Assembly (NCBI GenBank): GCA_012963895.1
Contig: DTUW01000094.1
Location: 1 to 22,692, forward strand
From: Campylobacterales bacterium
GTDB lineage: Bacteria; Campylobacterota; Campylobacteria; Campylobacterales; Thiovulaceae
DNA length: 22,692 nt
Reading direction: 5' to 3'
Positions 9,565-17,209 of the stretch are shown one piece after another. Made by a program: the position numbers and the translations under genes. Position 1 is the first letter of the stretch, and every line of letters begins with the position of its first letter. The notes under the pieces are model-generated. The model was given only the letters and a program-made list of their open reading frames with translations. It was not told where the DNA came from and did no database searches.

Positions 9565-10047
9565 ATGAAAAGAATAGTAATTAGTATATTACTGATCCAT
9601 TATCTGTTTGGAGAGACTTGGACAGACCCAGATACATACCTGATGTGGGAAATAAAAACAGAAGATAACATTATGAAAGAATACAACTGGGAAGAGGCAA
9701 ATAGATATTGCAACAGTTTGGAACTCGATGGTTTCGATGATTGGTGGCTTCCCTCAACTTCACAACTTGAAAGTATATCAAATATAGATATGTTTGGACA
9801 TTATAGAGATGATTGGGAGGATTGGTATATAGAAAATGAAGAGCATAAGAACAATGGATATTTCATAAAAGAAGCCCTTCAATACAACATGGGAATGGAG
9901 GGAGATTATTGGTCTCTATCAGATTATGCCACAAGTGCAAAGAGTGAAGAGGAGGAGGCTTGGTTTGTAGATTTTGAGGCTGGATATGACGACTGGACAT
10001 ATACATCAAGCCACCACTATGTTAGATGTGTTCGAAGTGCTAGATAA
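9565..10047 (+). CDS. Secreted DUF1566 (Lcl-like) domain protein
   Basis: A secreted 160-residue protein with a short signal peptide (MKRIVISILLIHYLFG, cut near residue 16). The body is a single DUF1566 domain. It shows the usual order: a WED-like entry (YLMWE), NWEEANRYCNSLELDGFDDWW followed by LPS, then WSLSDYATS, AWFVDF and the closing YVRCVR. The two cysteines, in RYC and VRC, can form a disulfide. DUF1566 domains occur in surface and fibre proteins of many bacteria, and the binding partner is unknown. It is very acidic, with many Asp, Glu and Trp residues. The stop codon is followed at once by the ATG of the next gene. This gene holds the only GATC I found in the window (9594-9597). Confidence 0.85.
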   Translation: MKRIVISILLIHYLFGETWTDPDTYLMWEIKTEDNIMKEYNWEEANRYCNSLELDGFDDWWLPSTSQLESISNIDMFGHYRDDWEDWYIENEEHKNNGYFIKEALQYNMGMEGDYWSLSDYATSAKSEEEEAWFVDFEAGYDDWTYTSSHHYVRCVRSAR

Positions 10048-10476
10048 ATGGTAGTTATTGATTGCAAATCTCCCCTAACAAAGTCAATTTTAGAATATCA
10101 AAAATCTAAATTCTCCAAAGACATAGAAAATATTGGAAAACAATTCCTGATTACAGATAATCCAGATATTGTATTTACCAACGATAGAGAAGTGGTGAAT
10201 ATATCCAAATTATCCCCTCCTTTTGATATTAAACAGATATTATCAATTGATAACAATAATGAAGTTGCTCAAATAGATGAAATCCAAGAATTATTAGAAT
10301 ACATTGAAGAAGACATAGAAGATAAAACAGAAGAAGTAAAAGTAGCAAAAGATAAAACAGTCAATAGCTGTTGTGAAGAGTTGGAAATTATCAAAACTAA
10401 GATATTTGAAGTTATTAAAAAACACCATACCCAAATGGTAAGTGAGTTAGAGATACTTCTGGATAAGAGGAAATGA
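10048..10476 (+). CDS. Unrecognised 142-aa protein preceding rsmD
   Basis: I do not recognise this protein. The first 75 residues look alpha/beta (MVVIDCKSPLTKSILEYQ, then QFLITDNPDIVFTND), and the second half is charged and helical with a likely coiled coil ending in lysines. It has no signal peptide or membrane segment, so it is cytoplasmic. The ATG directly follows the TAA of the DUF1566 gene, in the same frame, and its end overlaps rsmD by ATGA, so all three are probably one transcription unit with coupled translation. Its glutamates are mostly GAA (about 15 of 18), unlike the mixed GAA/GAG use of neighbouring genes, and it is low in GC. The overlap with rsmD suggests a housekeeping partner, but no function can be named. 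Confidence 0.72.
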   Translation: MVVIDCKSPLTKSILEYQKSKFSKDIENIGKQFLITDNPDIVFTNDREVVNISKLSPPFDIKQILSIDNNNEVAQIDEIQELLEYIEEDIEDKTEEVKVAKDKTVNSCCEELEIIKTKIFEVIKKHHTQMVSELEILLDKRK

Positions 10477-11060
10477 AAAAGGGTAATTGGATATATATCA
10501 ACGGCGGAAAATACAAAGGGAAAAAGATATTCCTACCTAATAGCAATACCACTCGCCCATCAAAGTCCATCGTTAGAAATTCAATTTTTGATACTCTCCA
10601 AAATGAGATATACAACACCACTTTTATCGAACTTTTCGCCGGTAGCGGTTCGGTAGGGTTTGAGGCGATTAGTCGAGGTAGCTCTGAACTCTATCTATTG
10701 GAAATCGATGAGGTGGCGATTAGAACACTATATAAAAATAGGAAACTATTTCCAGATGAGAAGATAGAAATTATTGAAGGGGATTCATTCAAGAATATAG
10801 AAACTCTACTATCCAAATTATCCAATAGAACCATTCTATATATAGACCCCCCTTTTTCAATCCGTCAAGGTATGGAAAATATCTACTCTCGAATATATGA
10901 AGTTATAGAAAAGGTTTCAGACTATCCAAATATCCAACAGGTGATATTAGAACATATTTCCAAAGAGAAGCCACCTCATCAAATTGGAAAATTCCAACTC
11001 TACAAAAGTCGCAAATTTGGAAAAACTACAATTTCATACTATATACAAGATACTATTTAG
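10473..11060 (+). CDS. rsmD: 16S rRNA (guanine-966-N2)-methyltransferase RsmD
   Basis: It methylates N2 of a guanine in helix 31 of 16S rRNA (G966 in E. coli numbering), using AdoMet, late in small-subunit assembly. At 195 residues it has the usual length. The N-terminal RPSKSIVRNSIFDTL (28-42) corresponds to the family's RPT-x-R-VREALF segment. AdoMet motif I is FAGSGSVGFEAISRG (55-69), the acidic loop is LEIDEVA, and the catalytic DPPF is at 125-128. The ATG overlaps the preceding stop as ATGA, which indicates translational coupling. The 3' end overlaps convergent pdxA by 27 bases. It carries two copies of the enriched GATGAGGTGG word, one in each orientation. Confidence 0.93.
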   Translation: MKKGNWIYINGGKYKGKKIFLPNSNTTRPSKSIVRNSIFDTLQNEIYNTTFIELFAGSGSVGFEAISRGSSELYLLEIDEVAIRTLYKNRKLFPDEKIEIIEGDSFKNIETLLSKLSNRTILYIDPPFSIRQGMENIYSRIYEVIEKVSDYPNIQQVILEHISKEKPPHQIGKFQLYKSRKFGKTTISYYIQDTI

Positions 11061-11948
11061 ATAGCTTTGACTGTTCAGATTTCTATTTTTCTTATAGGCA
11101 ATATCGAAAGCAGTTCCGTGTCCAACTGAAACCCTAACTATTGGTAGATTTACAGAGATATTTATCACATCTTGAAAGTAGAGGGCTTTAAGGGGTGCTA
11201 GTCCTTGGTCGTGATAGATAGCCACATATAGACTATATTTTTTCCTCATGTATGGAGTGAAAGCAATATCTGGAACGATAGGAGGGGTAAATATCTCCTT
11301 GCCAATCTCTCTATTTGCCTTCTCAACCCCTGCGATAATCTCAACCTCATCGCTCCCCAAAACTCCATTATCCCCAGCATGTGGATTTAGTCCCAAAACT
11401 GCTACTTTTTCATAGTCTGGAAAATTACGATAGAGATTTATAAGAAATTTATATATCTTCTCTCTTTCGACAAATTTAGGAACTTCACTATATGGAATAT
11501 GTTCAGTAAATAGGGCTACATAGAGAGAGGGAACACCCATAACCATAATTGCATCTCTTTGAAATATATCCCTCAAACTATCAGTATGTCCCTTATATGG
11601 AACTCCTGCGAGATGCCAAGCCTCCTTATTGATAGGCAGAGTTAGGAGAGCCTCAACCTCTTTACAAATAGCCATATCAACTCCATAACGGAAAGAGAGA
11701 TAAGAATATTTTCCACTCTCTTTGGAGACTTTGCCGGGTTGAATAGAAAAATATTCAGAGAATTTCGGAACAGTTGGGAAATCTTTTGGAATGTCGAGTT
11801 CCAAAAGTTCCGCCCCCTGTTGAGCCATATCTCTATCGATAATATAGATAGGCTCAATATGTTTAGATATATATCTATGGTTTCTGATGGCGAGTTCTAA
11901 ACCTATTCCGTTTAGGTCTCCAATGGAGATAGCTACCCTCTTTTTCAC
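11034..11948 (-). CDS. pdxA: 4-hydroxythreonine-4-phosphate dehydrogenase PdxA
   Basis: It oxidises 4-phosphohydroxy-L-threonine with NAD in the DXP-dependent route to pyridoxal 5'-phosphate; the product is used by PdxJ. The 304 residues match the compact Campylobacterota form. The N-terminus ISIGDLNGIGLE replaces the usual GDPAGIG, a change I associate with this phylum. GHTD (120-123) is the substrate-binding segment. The divalent-metal histidines appear to be H150 (FTEH), H190 (LNPHAG) and H246 (YHDQGLAP). VGHGTAFDIA is near the end. The start is GTG, supported by AGAAGGA just upstream and by a GTGA overlap with the ABC-F stop. pdxJ, often its neighbour in this phylum, is not in the window. 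Confidence 0.94.
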   Translation of the reverse strand: MKKRVAISIGDLNGIGLELAIRNHRYISKHIEPIYIIDRDMAQQGAELLELDIPKDFPTVPKFSEYFSIQPGKVSKESGKYSYLSFRYGVDMAICKEVEALLTLPINKEAWHLAGVPYKGHTDSLRDIFQRDAIMVMGVPSLYVALFTEHIPYSEVPKFVEREKIYKFLINLYRNFPDYEKVAVLGLNPHAGDNGVLGSDEVEIIAGVEKANREIGKEIFTPPIVPDIAFTPYMRKKYSLYVAIYHDQGLAPLKALYFQDVINISVNLPIVRVSVGHGTAFDIAYKKNRNLNSQSYLNSILYIV

Positions 11949-13540
11949 TTTCCTTCTCTTTCGCGATACTCTTCATAAGTTCCGCGAAAATCTACAATAG
12001 TTCCATCTGGTTTTATCTCTATTACTCTATTTGCAAATGAATCCAATAGCTCCCTATCGTGGCTAACAACTATTACATTACTTGGGAATTGTCTTAAAGC
12101 TTCACCGAGTGCAATAATAGATTCCAAATCGAGATGGTTATTAGGTTCATCAAGAATTAGAAAATTACCCTGCTCCAACATCATTTTAGATAACATCAAT
12201 CTATGTTTTTCCCCACCTGAAACACTCTTTACACTCTTCTCCTGCTCCTCTCCTGAAAATAGCATTCTCCCTAAGCAGTTGCGAACCTCTGATAGGTCTC
12301 CTTTCGGGTTGAAACTCTTCAACCAGTTATATAGTGTCTCATCTCCATCTATTAGGTCGGTTGTGTTTTGAGGGAAATAGCTTGGTTGAACGGTAACCCC
12401 CCATTTGATTTCCCCAGTTTCAGGTTTGAGTTTTCCCATGATGAGGTTGCAAAGGGTCGATTTTCCAACTCCATTCGCCCCTATCAAAGCTATTTTATCT
12501 CCGTGGTTGAATTTCAGAGTCAAATTTTTGAATATCTTTCTATCTGGCTCATACCCAAAGGTTACATTTTCAAAGACTAAAATATCATTTCCAATAGGTC
12601 TTTTCATTTTGAAAACAATACTTGGGTCTCTTCTGCTTGAAGGTTTCAATTCCTCTATATTGAGTTTCTCCAACTGCTTTTGCCTCGATGTCGCCTGTTT
12701 CGCTTTGGAGGCATTGGCCGAAAATCTTCTAATGAAAGACTCTAACTCCTCTTTCTCTTTCAATTTTCTATTTCTCTCTAACTCCTTCTGCTTAGCCATA
12801 AGAGTAGAAGCTATATACCAATCATTATAGTTCCCTGTAAATTCGCGGATAGTTTGGTAGTCCAAATCGAGGATATGGGTAACTACCTCGTTTAAAAAGT
12901 GTCTATCGTGAGAGATAACGACCATCGTCCCCTCATGTCTCTTCAATTGGTTCTCTAACCAAGAGATAGCATCTAAATCAAGGTTGTTAGTAGGCTCATC
13001 TAAAAAGAGAATATCAGGTTTAGGAAAGAGAACTTGGGCTAAAAGGACTTTGAATTTATCGGCACTTGTTAGAGAACTCATAGGCTCATATAGTTTGCTC
13101 GCAGGAATACCCAGCCCCTCTAATATCTTTGTGATATTTACCTCATATTCATAGGTTGGGTCTTCTTCAACTGTAATTACTTCCAATTCAGCCAATCGAT
13201 TATTGACCTCATCGGTAAATTCACCACTCATATATAGTTTTTCTTTCTCTTTGATAGCATCGTATAATCTTCTATTTCCGTAGAGGACAGCATCAAGAAC
13301 GGTGAAATCTTCAAAAGCAAATTGGTTTTGTCCGAGAACTCCAACCCTTAAACCACTTTCAATAACTACCTCCCCTTCATAGTCCTCAATTTCACCAGAT
13401 AGAATTTTGAGAAATGTAGTTTTACCAGCTCCATTAGCTCCAATCAGTCCATATCTCTTATTCCTATCCAATTTCAGATTGATATTTTCAAAAAGCACTC
13501 TTTTTCCAAACCGCTTGGTTAGGTTGATAGTCTGTAACAT
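11945..13540 (-). CDS. ABC-F family ATPase, YbiT-type
   Basis: A soluble tandem ATPase of the ABC-F group, whose members act on the ribosome as translation factors. Its 531 residues and sequence follow E. coli YbiT closely. Domain 1 has Walker A GANGAGKTT (34-42) and DEPTNNLD (181-188), with QNQFAFEDFTVLD between them. The linker includes RRFSANASKAKQATS (271-285). Domain 2 has GANGVGKST (354-362), signature SGGEKHRL (441-448) and DEPNNHLD (464-471), where the usual T is N. The domain 1 signature is degenerate (SLTSADKFKVLLAQ), as it also is in YbiT. It has no membrane segment. The ATG is preceded by GAGGT. It is the first gene of a two-gene unit with pdxA, which overlaps it by four bases. 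Confidence 0.94.
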   Translation of the reverse strand: MLQTINLTKRFGKRVLFENINLKLDRNKRYGLIGANGAGKTTFLKILSGEIEDYEGEVVIESGLRVGVLGQNQFAFEDFTVLDAVLYGNRRLYDAIKEKEKLYMSGEFTDEVNNRLAELEVITVEEDPTYEYEVNITKILEGLGIPASKLYEPMSSLTSADKFKVLLAQVLFPKPDILFLDEPTNNLDLDAISWLENQLKRHEGTMVVISHDRHFLNEVVTHILDLDYQTIREFTGNYNDWYIASTLMAKQKELERNRKLKEKEELESFIRRFSANASKAKQATSRQKQLEKLNIEELKPSSRRDPSIVFKMKRPIGNDILVFENVTFGYEPDRKIFKNLTLKFNHGDKIALIGANGVGKSTLCNLIMGKLKPETGEIKWGVTVQPSYFPQNTTDLIDGDETLYNWLKSFNPKGDLSEVRNCLGRMLFSGEEQEKSVKSVSGGEKHRLMLSKMMLEQGNFLILDEPNNHLDLESIIALGEALRQFPSNVIVVSHDRELLDSFANRVIEIKPDGTIVDFRGTYEEYREREGK

Positions 13541-13571
13541 TATTTACCTCATAGTATGGGATAGTTGCCGA

Positions 13572-13577
13572 ATTTTA
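13572..13577 (-). promoter_or_regulatory. Possible -10 box for the ABC-F/pdxA unit
   Basis: On the minus strand the intergenic region reads TAAAAT here, about 32 bases before the ABC-F ATG, which would give a leader of about 25 bases that includes the GAGGT ribosome binding site. There is no convincing -35. It overlaps the proposed -35 of the divergent plus-strand promoter, so the two would compete. Confidence 0.3.
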
Positions 13578-13602
13578 CCAGAGTTAATCTATTGGATATA
13601 AT
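13575..13602 (+). promoter_or_regulatory. Sigma-70 type promoter for the FAH-fold protein/channel unit
   Basis: A perfect TATAAT at 13597-13602 lies 16 bases after TTACCA (13575-13580, four of six matches to TTGACA). Transcription would begin near 13609 and leave a leader of about 17 bases with GGAG at 13616-13619, six bases before the GTG start at 13626. This is the best promoter in the window. Confidence 0.6.
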
Positions 13603-13625
13603 TTCTGAAAAAAGCGGAGCAGTTA

Positions 13626-14468
13626 GTGAAAGATTTGGAAAAAGCCTTTCATGTCGGAGTATTAGGAAATTTTGCAGTAGATGAAAAACAGAATATTAGA
13701 AATCCGTTTCCTCTAATTGAAGAAGCTCCAACAGGATTAGTTGTAACCTATGTCCCATTTCAAGATGAACACCACCCTATTTTGAGTAGATTTCCCCTAT
13801 CTCATTCAAAGATAGCAATACCATCTATCTATGATAATTTACAAGTAGAACCGGAAGTAGTTTTAGATTGTGAAGTGAAGTATTACCATAATAACCTATT
13901 GTATATCATTCCCAAACGATTTACTGCATACAATGATGTAACCCTCCACCGATTTTCAACCTCTTCTATTGTGGAAAATAAGAATTGGGGTAGAAACTCT
14001 AAGGGGATAGCGAGAGAGTGGATAAATATAGATAGTTTCGACAAAGATGGAAATATTGCAAATTACAATATTGTATCGTTTATTAAAAGAGATGGAGTGA
14101 TAGAGCAGTATAGCATCGATACCCCTATAAACAAATATCCATATATGTATGAGCAACTACTGGACTGGATAATAGAGGAGATAAAGCGGGATAGAGAATT
14201 GCAATCCCCAAACTCTATAAATTCTCTTCTAAAAAGTGCAAAATATCCTAATAGATTTCTTATCAATATTGGAACTACCCAATTTACAGCGATTGGGGAA
14301 AAGGCATTCTTAGAGGAGGGAGATGAGGTATTTGTAGTTCTCTACGATAGGAAACTATACCGCCCGGATAGTATTAAAGCCTATCTATTGGCATATAAAA
14401 CTAGAAAAGTCCATTATGAAGGTATGGTAATTCTTCATCAAACCGCCTATATACCTGAAACAAGGTAA
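13626..14468 (+). CDS. Fumarylacetoacetase-fold protein (DUF5718-like)
   Basis: A cytoplasmic 280-residue protein that I believe belongs to DUF5718, a family I associate with Campylobacterota. Its layout follows the fumarylacetoacetate hydrolase fold: E75-P-E77 (VEPEVVLDCEVKY) in place of the family's E-x-E metal ligands, AYNDVTLHRF (101-110) in place of NDVTARD, W121 with GRNSKGIA (122-129) in place of the KG-FD segment, and NIGTTQFTAIG...EEGDEVFVV (214-238) in place of TGTP...GD-V. So it may be a metal-dependent hydrolase or isomerase, but the substrate is unknown and the changed motifs urge caution. The start is GTG with GGAG six bases upstream. It lies three bases before the ion-channel gene, so the two are probably co-transcribed. 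Confidence 0.72.
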   Translation: MKDLEKAFHVGVLGNFAVDEKQNIRNPFPLIEEAPTGLVVTYVPFQDEHHPILSRFPLSHSKIAIPSIYDNLQVEPEVVLDCEVKYYHNNLLYIIPKRFTAYNDVTLHRFSTSSIVENKNWGRNSKGIAREWINIDSFDKDGNIANYNIVSFIKRDGVIEQYSIDTPINKYPYMYEQLLDWIIEEIKRDRELQSPNSINSLLKSAKYPNRFLINIGTTQFTAIGEKAFLEEGDEVFVVLYDRKLYRPDSIKAYLLAYKTRKVHYEGMVILHQTAYIPETR

Positions 14469-14471
14469 GAG

Positions 14472-15278
14472 ATGTTGGAGAAATTGAAAGAGATTAGAGA
14501 ATCCCATTGGTTCTCCAACCTGACTACAACTATTATTATCGGCTATGCAATAATATTGGGATTTAAGACTTCTGAAAGTATTGAATATACCTTAGCGGGG
14601 TGGTGGTATTACCTAGATTTAGCGGTAACTCTCTATTTTCTATTTGAACTTATAATAAAAATTTCAGTAGATAAGTGGGAATTTTTCAAAAGTGGCTGGA
14701 ATGTTTTCGATTTTGTAATAGTTGTAGCTACTCTCATTCCAATAGATGAGAGCGATTTTGTAATGGTGGCTCGACTTCTTAGACTTTTCCGAGTTCTCCG
14801 CCTCTTTCAATCTCGTCCTGAACTAAAAACTATTATTGACATGCTAATAGGAGCTATACCGTCTATTATAGATATTGTAATCCTTATGTTTATTATCTTC
14901 TATGTCTATGGAATTATCGGCAGTTTCCTATTCCACGATTTACCTTCTGGACTTTGGGATAATCTTCTGGTGTCGATGCTTACCCTTTTCCGAATTCTCA
15001 CTTTTGAAGATTGGACAGATGTTATGTATGAGGCAATGGAGGTAAATCCATACTACTGGATATACTTTGTAACCTTCATTGTAATTACCGCCTTTGTCTT
15101 TTTCAACCTCTTTGTAGCTGTTATTATCGATGAAATGGAGAAGATAAAAGACCAAAAAACGGACTCCGTCGCCTCAATGGTTAAAGAGGAGGAGGAGAAA
15201 TTGGATAGATTGGAGAAGGAGATACAGGATTTGAAATCTATGTTAAAAATTTTGGTCGAAAAGGAATCTAAAAAGTAG
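14472..15278 (+). CDS. Voltage-gated cation channel, NaChBac/NavAb superfamily, calcium-type filter
   Basis: A six-helix channel subunit (268 residues) that should form a homotetramer in the inner membrane. S1 is about 18-32, S2 43-65, S3 74-90 and S4 97-112, with arginines every third residue at 101, 104, 107 and 110. S5 is 130-153, the pore helix and filter 161-183, S6 193-222, and a cytoplasmic tail ends in an acidic coiled coil (236-268), as in bacterial Nav channels. The filter is T177-F-E-D-W-T-D183. Bacterial sodium channels usually have LESW here, whereas the acidic pattern E179, D180, D183 matches the engineered calcium-selective CavAb (LDDWSD). The start is ATG with AAGG upstream. 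The 3' end overlaps the convergent AlkD-like gene by 11 bases. Calcium selectivity is inferred. Confidence 0.92.
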   Translation: MLEKLKEIRESHWFSNLTTTIIIGYAIILGFKTSESIEYTLAGWWYYLDLAVTLYFLFELIIKISVDKWEFFKSGWNVFDFVIVVATLIPIDESDFVMVARLLRLFRVLRLFQSRPELKTIIDMLIGAIPSIIDIVILMFIIFYVYGIIGSFLFHDLPSGLWDNLLVSMLTLFRILTFEDWTDVMYEAMEVNPYYWIYFVTFIVITAFVFFNLFVAVIIDEMEKIKDQKTDSVASMVKEEEEKLDRLEKEIQDLKSMLKILVEKESKK

Positions 15279-15873
15279 GTTTAAATACTCCCCGTTCAAT
15301 TTTCCATTGGAGGGGCTTTGGATATTTTTTTATCGCCTCTCTTAGGGTAACTCTCTTGATACTTTTGTAGTTCTTTTCAATAAATTTAGTGATGAGGTTG
15401 CTGTTCCGTTTAGCAATCTCTCTTAAAACTCGTCCAGTGGCTCTCTGAATTAGAATATCTCTATCTTCTAAAAGATATTGGACTATCTCTAAAACATCAT
15501 CGAAATTCCTACTATTTTGGATATATGGAATTGTCGAAATTAGGGCAGTTCGGCGAATAAACCTATTTTTTGATTTCGCAAGTTGTAGCAACATCTCCCA
15601 ATTTCCATTTTCCAATAGAGATTTTCCCAATATCTTTAAAGCTAACATATCTGATAATCTCCAATGGTCGAAAAACTCCAAATATTTTAGAGCAAACTCG
15701 CAAACTTCCCCATTTCCACCCTCATATTTTAGAACCAATATGGAGAGACCCAAATATCTATATTCGAAATTTGGATTTTTGAAAAATTTAGCCACCTCAT
15801 CTAAATCGAGATTGATATATCTATTTGCTAACTTTCTAAGTTCAGCCCCCTTTTTTCCGATAACATTTTTCAA
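15268..15873 (-). CDS. AlkD-like DNA alkylation repair / HEAT-repeat protein
   Basis: A 201-residue all-helical protein resembling the AlkD family of DNA glycosylases, which remove bulky alkylated bases with HEAT-like repeats. Matching segments are an ELRKLANRY-like N-terminus, E37-YR-LGL, HWRLSD (70-75), RFIRRTALIST (104-114) and ATGRVLREIAKR (145-156). W71 and D75 have the same four-residue spacing as the AlkD pair W109/D113. The second AlkD tryptophan, in the IGW-LRE segment, is arginine here (R148), so activity may differ. It is slightly short for the family. The start is TTG in a TTGA overlap with the VWA gene, with GAGGGG ahead; no better start is visible. It may instead be a non-catalytic HEAT protein. 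Confidence 0.78.
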   Translation of the reverse strand: MKNVIGKKGAELRKLANRYINLDLDEVAKFFKNPNFEYRYLGLSILVLKYEGGNGEVCEFALKYLEFFDHWRLSDMLALKILGKSLLENGNWEMLLQLAKSKNRFIRRTALISTIPYIQNSRNFDDVLEIVQYLLEDRDILIQRATGRVLREIAKRNSNLITKFIEKNYKSIKRVTLREAIKKYPKPLQWKIERGVFKPTF

Positions 15874-16790
15874 AATAGCCCCTCTCTATTTTTTAAAGTG
15901 ATATAGATGATTAGGGATAACATTGAGATTAGAAGAGGATAGAAATAGAGATACTCCTTGATATTGTAGGTAATATCTTTCAATTCCCTTTTTTCCAGCT
16001 TATCTATCGTATTATAGACCTGCTCTAATTCCTGCTTATTCCGAGCGATAAAAAACTTTCCTCCTGTCTGTTCAGCAATATCGGCTAAGTCGATAGGGTT
16101 TATCTCCCCTTGTCGTCCGATGCCGATTGTGTATATTTTGATATTGTGGTTCTTTGCCAACTCTATCGCCTTGTCCCTTGGCAATATTCCAGCGGTGTTT
16201 GCTCCATCGGTCAATAAAATAGCGATATTGGAGCTGTTTTCATCATTTTTCAAAAGTGCCACCGTCTGCCCTATTGCATCATAGATAGCGGTTGAGTTTC
16301 CGGCTATTCCAATGTGAAGGGTATTGAGTATCTCTCTAAGAATTTTCTTATCAAAAGTTAGAGGAGAGGCGATATAGGCATATTCTCCAAAGACAACTAA
16401 ACCTATATTGTCGTTTTTCCGCTTTTCGATAAAGTCTCCGACTATCTCCTGAACCACAGCAAATCTATTTTTTCTAAGATTGGAGCTATCGAACCGCCCT
16501 AAGCTCATAGATTGACTAGCATCTACCACCATTGCAATATTTAGCCCCTCTTTCGGTTTTTGGGATTGAGTAATGACATAGTAAGGAGAGGCAAGAGCGG
16601 TAATCAGGGTAATAATTACCCACCATCTAATATATACCAAGTAGTTTCTATTTTGTAATATGGAGTTTCCGAAAAAATGGACTCGTGGAAAGAGTAGAGC
16701 ATTTCTCTTCTCTTTACAGAAATAGGAGCATATCAGAAATAGGAGGAGTAGTCCGAAAAACTCTGGATATTCAAAGTGTATATTACTCAC
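15870..16790 (-). CDS. VWA-domain membrane protein, BatA-like
   Basis: A 306-residue inner-membrane protein with two N-terminal TMs (about 11-25 and 53-72), a von Willebrand A domain (about 82-275) and a C-terminal TM (about 283-300). The MIDAS metal site is complete: D90-A-S92-Q-S94, T167 and D195 (LLTDGANT). This is the layout of BatA proteins, which usually work with a MoxR AAA+ ATPase and a DUF58 protein in envelope stress or the maturation of protein complexes. Here only the small upstream membrane protein accompanies it; MoxR and DUF58 genes are not in the window. The start is GTG with GAGGTGG upstream, overlapping the previous gene by 8 bases. The stop overlaps the AlkD-like start by four bases. 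Confidence 0.9.
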   Translation of the reverse strand: MSNIHFEYPEFFGLLLLFLICSYFCKEKRNALLFPRVHFFGNSILQNRNYLVYIRWWVIITLITALASPYYVITQSQKPKEGLNIAMVVDASQSMSLGRFDSSNLRKNRFAVVQEIVGDFIEKRKNDNIGLVVFGEYAYIASPLTFDKKILREILNTLHIGIAGNSTAIYDAIGQTVALLKNDENSSNIAILLTDGANTAGILPRDKAIELAKNHNIKIYTIGIGRQGEINPIDLADIAEQTGGKFFIARNKQELEQVYNTIDKLEKRELKDITYNIKEYLYFYPLLISMLSLIIYITLKNREGLF

Positions 16791-17166
16791 TCTCTACCAC
16801 CTCTAAGAAAATATGGAATTTCGATTTTGTAACCTCATCGATTTCTGGAACATTTGGGCGATATTTGTAATTTTCCAAACTTTGGATTAGTTCCTCCAAT
16901 AGCTTTCTACTTCTTTCACTTTGTGAAACCTCTCTACCTAGTTGGGTAATAAGATATGCCGACCTTTTAGCATCTTGAAAATCTATATTTTTGAGTTGTG
17001 ATATTATCTCTTTTTTACGATTTGGACGAGTAAATATTTTTTGAATAGTTTTTATTGTGAAGTATAGAAATATTACAATAGCAACTATTGTAATAGAAAA
17101 GTAGATAGGAGAATTATCTGAAATTCTTAGAATAGGTTCAATATCGTTAGGTGGAGAAAGAACCAC
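16783..17166 (-). CDS. Small membrane protein of a Bat-type operon (DUF4381-like)
   Basis: A 127-residue protein with one TM (about 21-42) after a short N-terminus that should lie in the periplasm, then a basic segment (FTRPNRKKE) and a helical cytoplasmic tail of about 75 residues. Such small single-TM proteins (DUF4381 type) commonly sit between the DUF58 and VWA genes of MoxR/Bat operons, and its overlap with the VWA gene fits. The family assignment rests on position and topology more than on motifs. The start is GTG, well supported by AAGGAG about eight bases upstream. It is the first gene of the unit, 43 bases from the divergent chemoreceptor gene. Confidence 0.7.
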   Translation of the reverse strand: MVLSPPNDIEPILRISDNSPIYFSITIVAIVIFLYFTIKTIQKIFTRPNRKKEIISQLKNIDFQDAKRSAYLITQLGREVSQSERSRKLLEELIQSLENYKYRPNVPEIDEVTKSKFHIFLEVVESE

Positions 17167-17187
17167 GATTTATCTCCTTTTTGCGAA

Positions 17188-17193
17188 ATTATA
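17188..17193 (-). promoter_or_regulatory. Possible -10 box for the Bat-like unit
   Basis: On the minus strand these bases read TATAAT, in the 43-base gap between divergent genes. Transcription would begin near 17181, just ahead of the AAGGAG of the small membrane protein. The -35 would fall at the start of the chemoreceptor gene and is not recognisable. No clear plus-strand promoter is visible in the gap. Confidence 0.35.
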
Positions 17194-17209
17194 TATCAAA
17201 GGATAGAAG

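Noticed and set aside
10045..10050. In-frame TAA-ATG junction as a single gene broken by a stop
   Set aside because: The DUF1566 domain ends normally with YVRCVR just before the stop and the next protein is unrelated, so two genes are more likely.
12405..12830. 141-residue open frame opposite the ABC-F ATPase
   Set aside because: Shadow of the second ATPase domain; no family features of its own.
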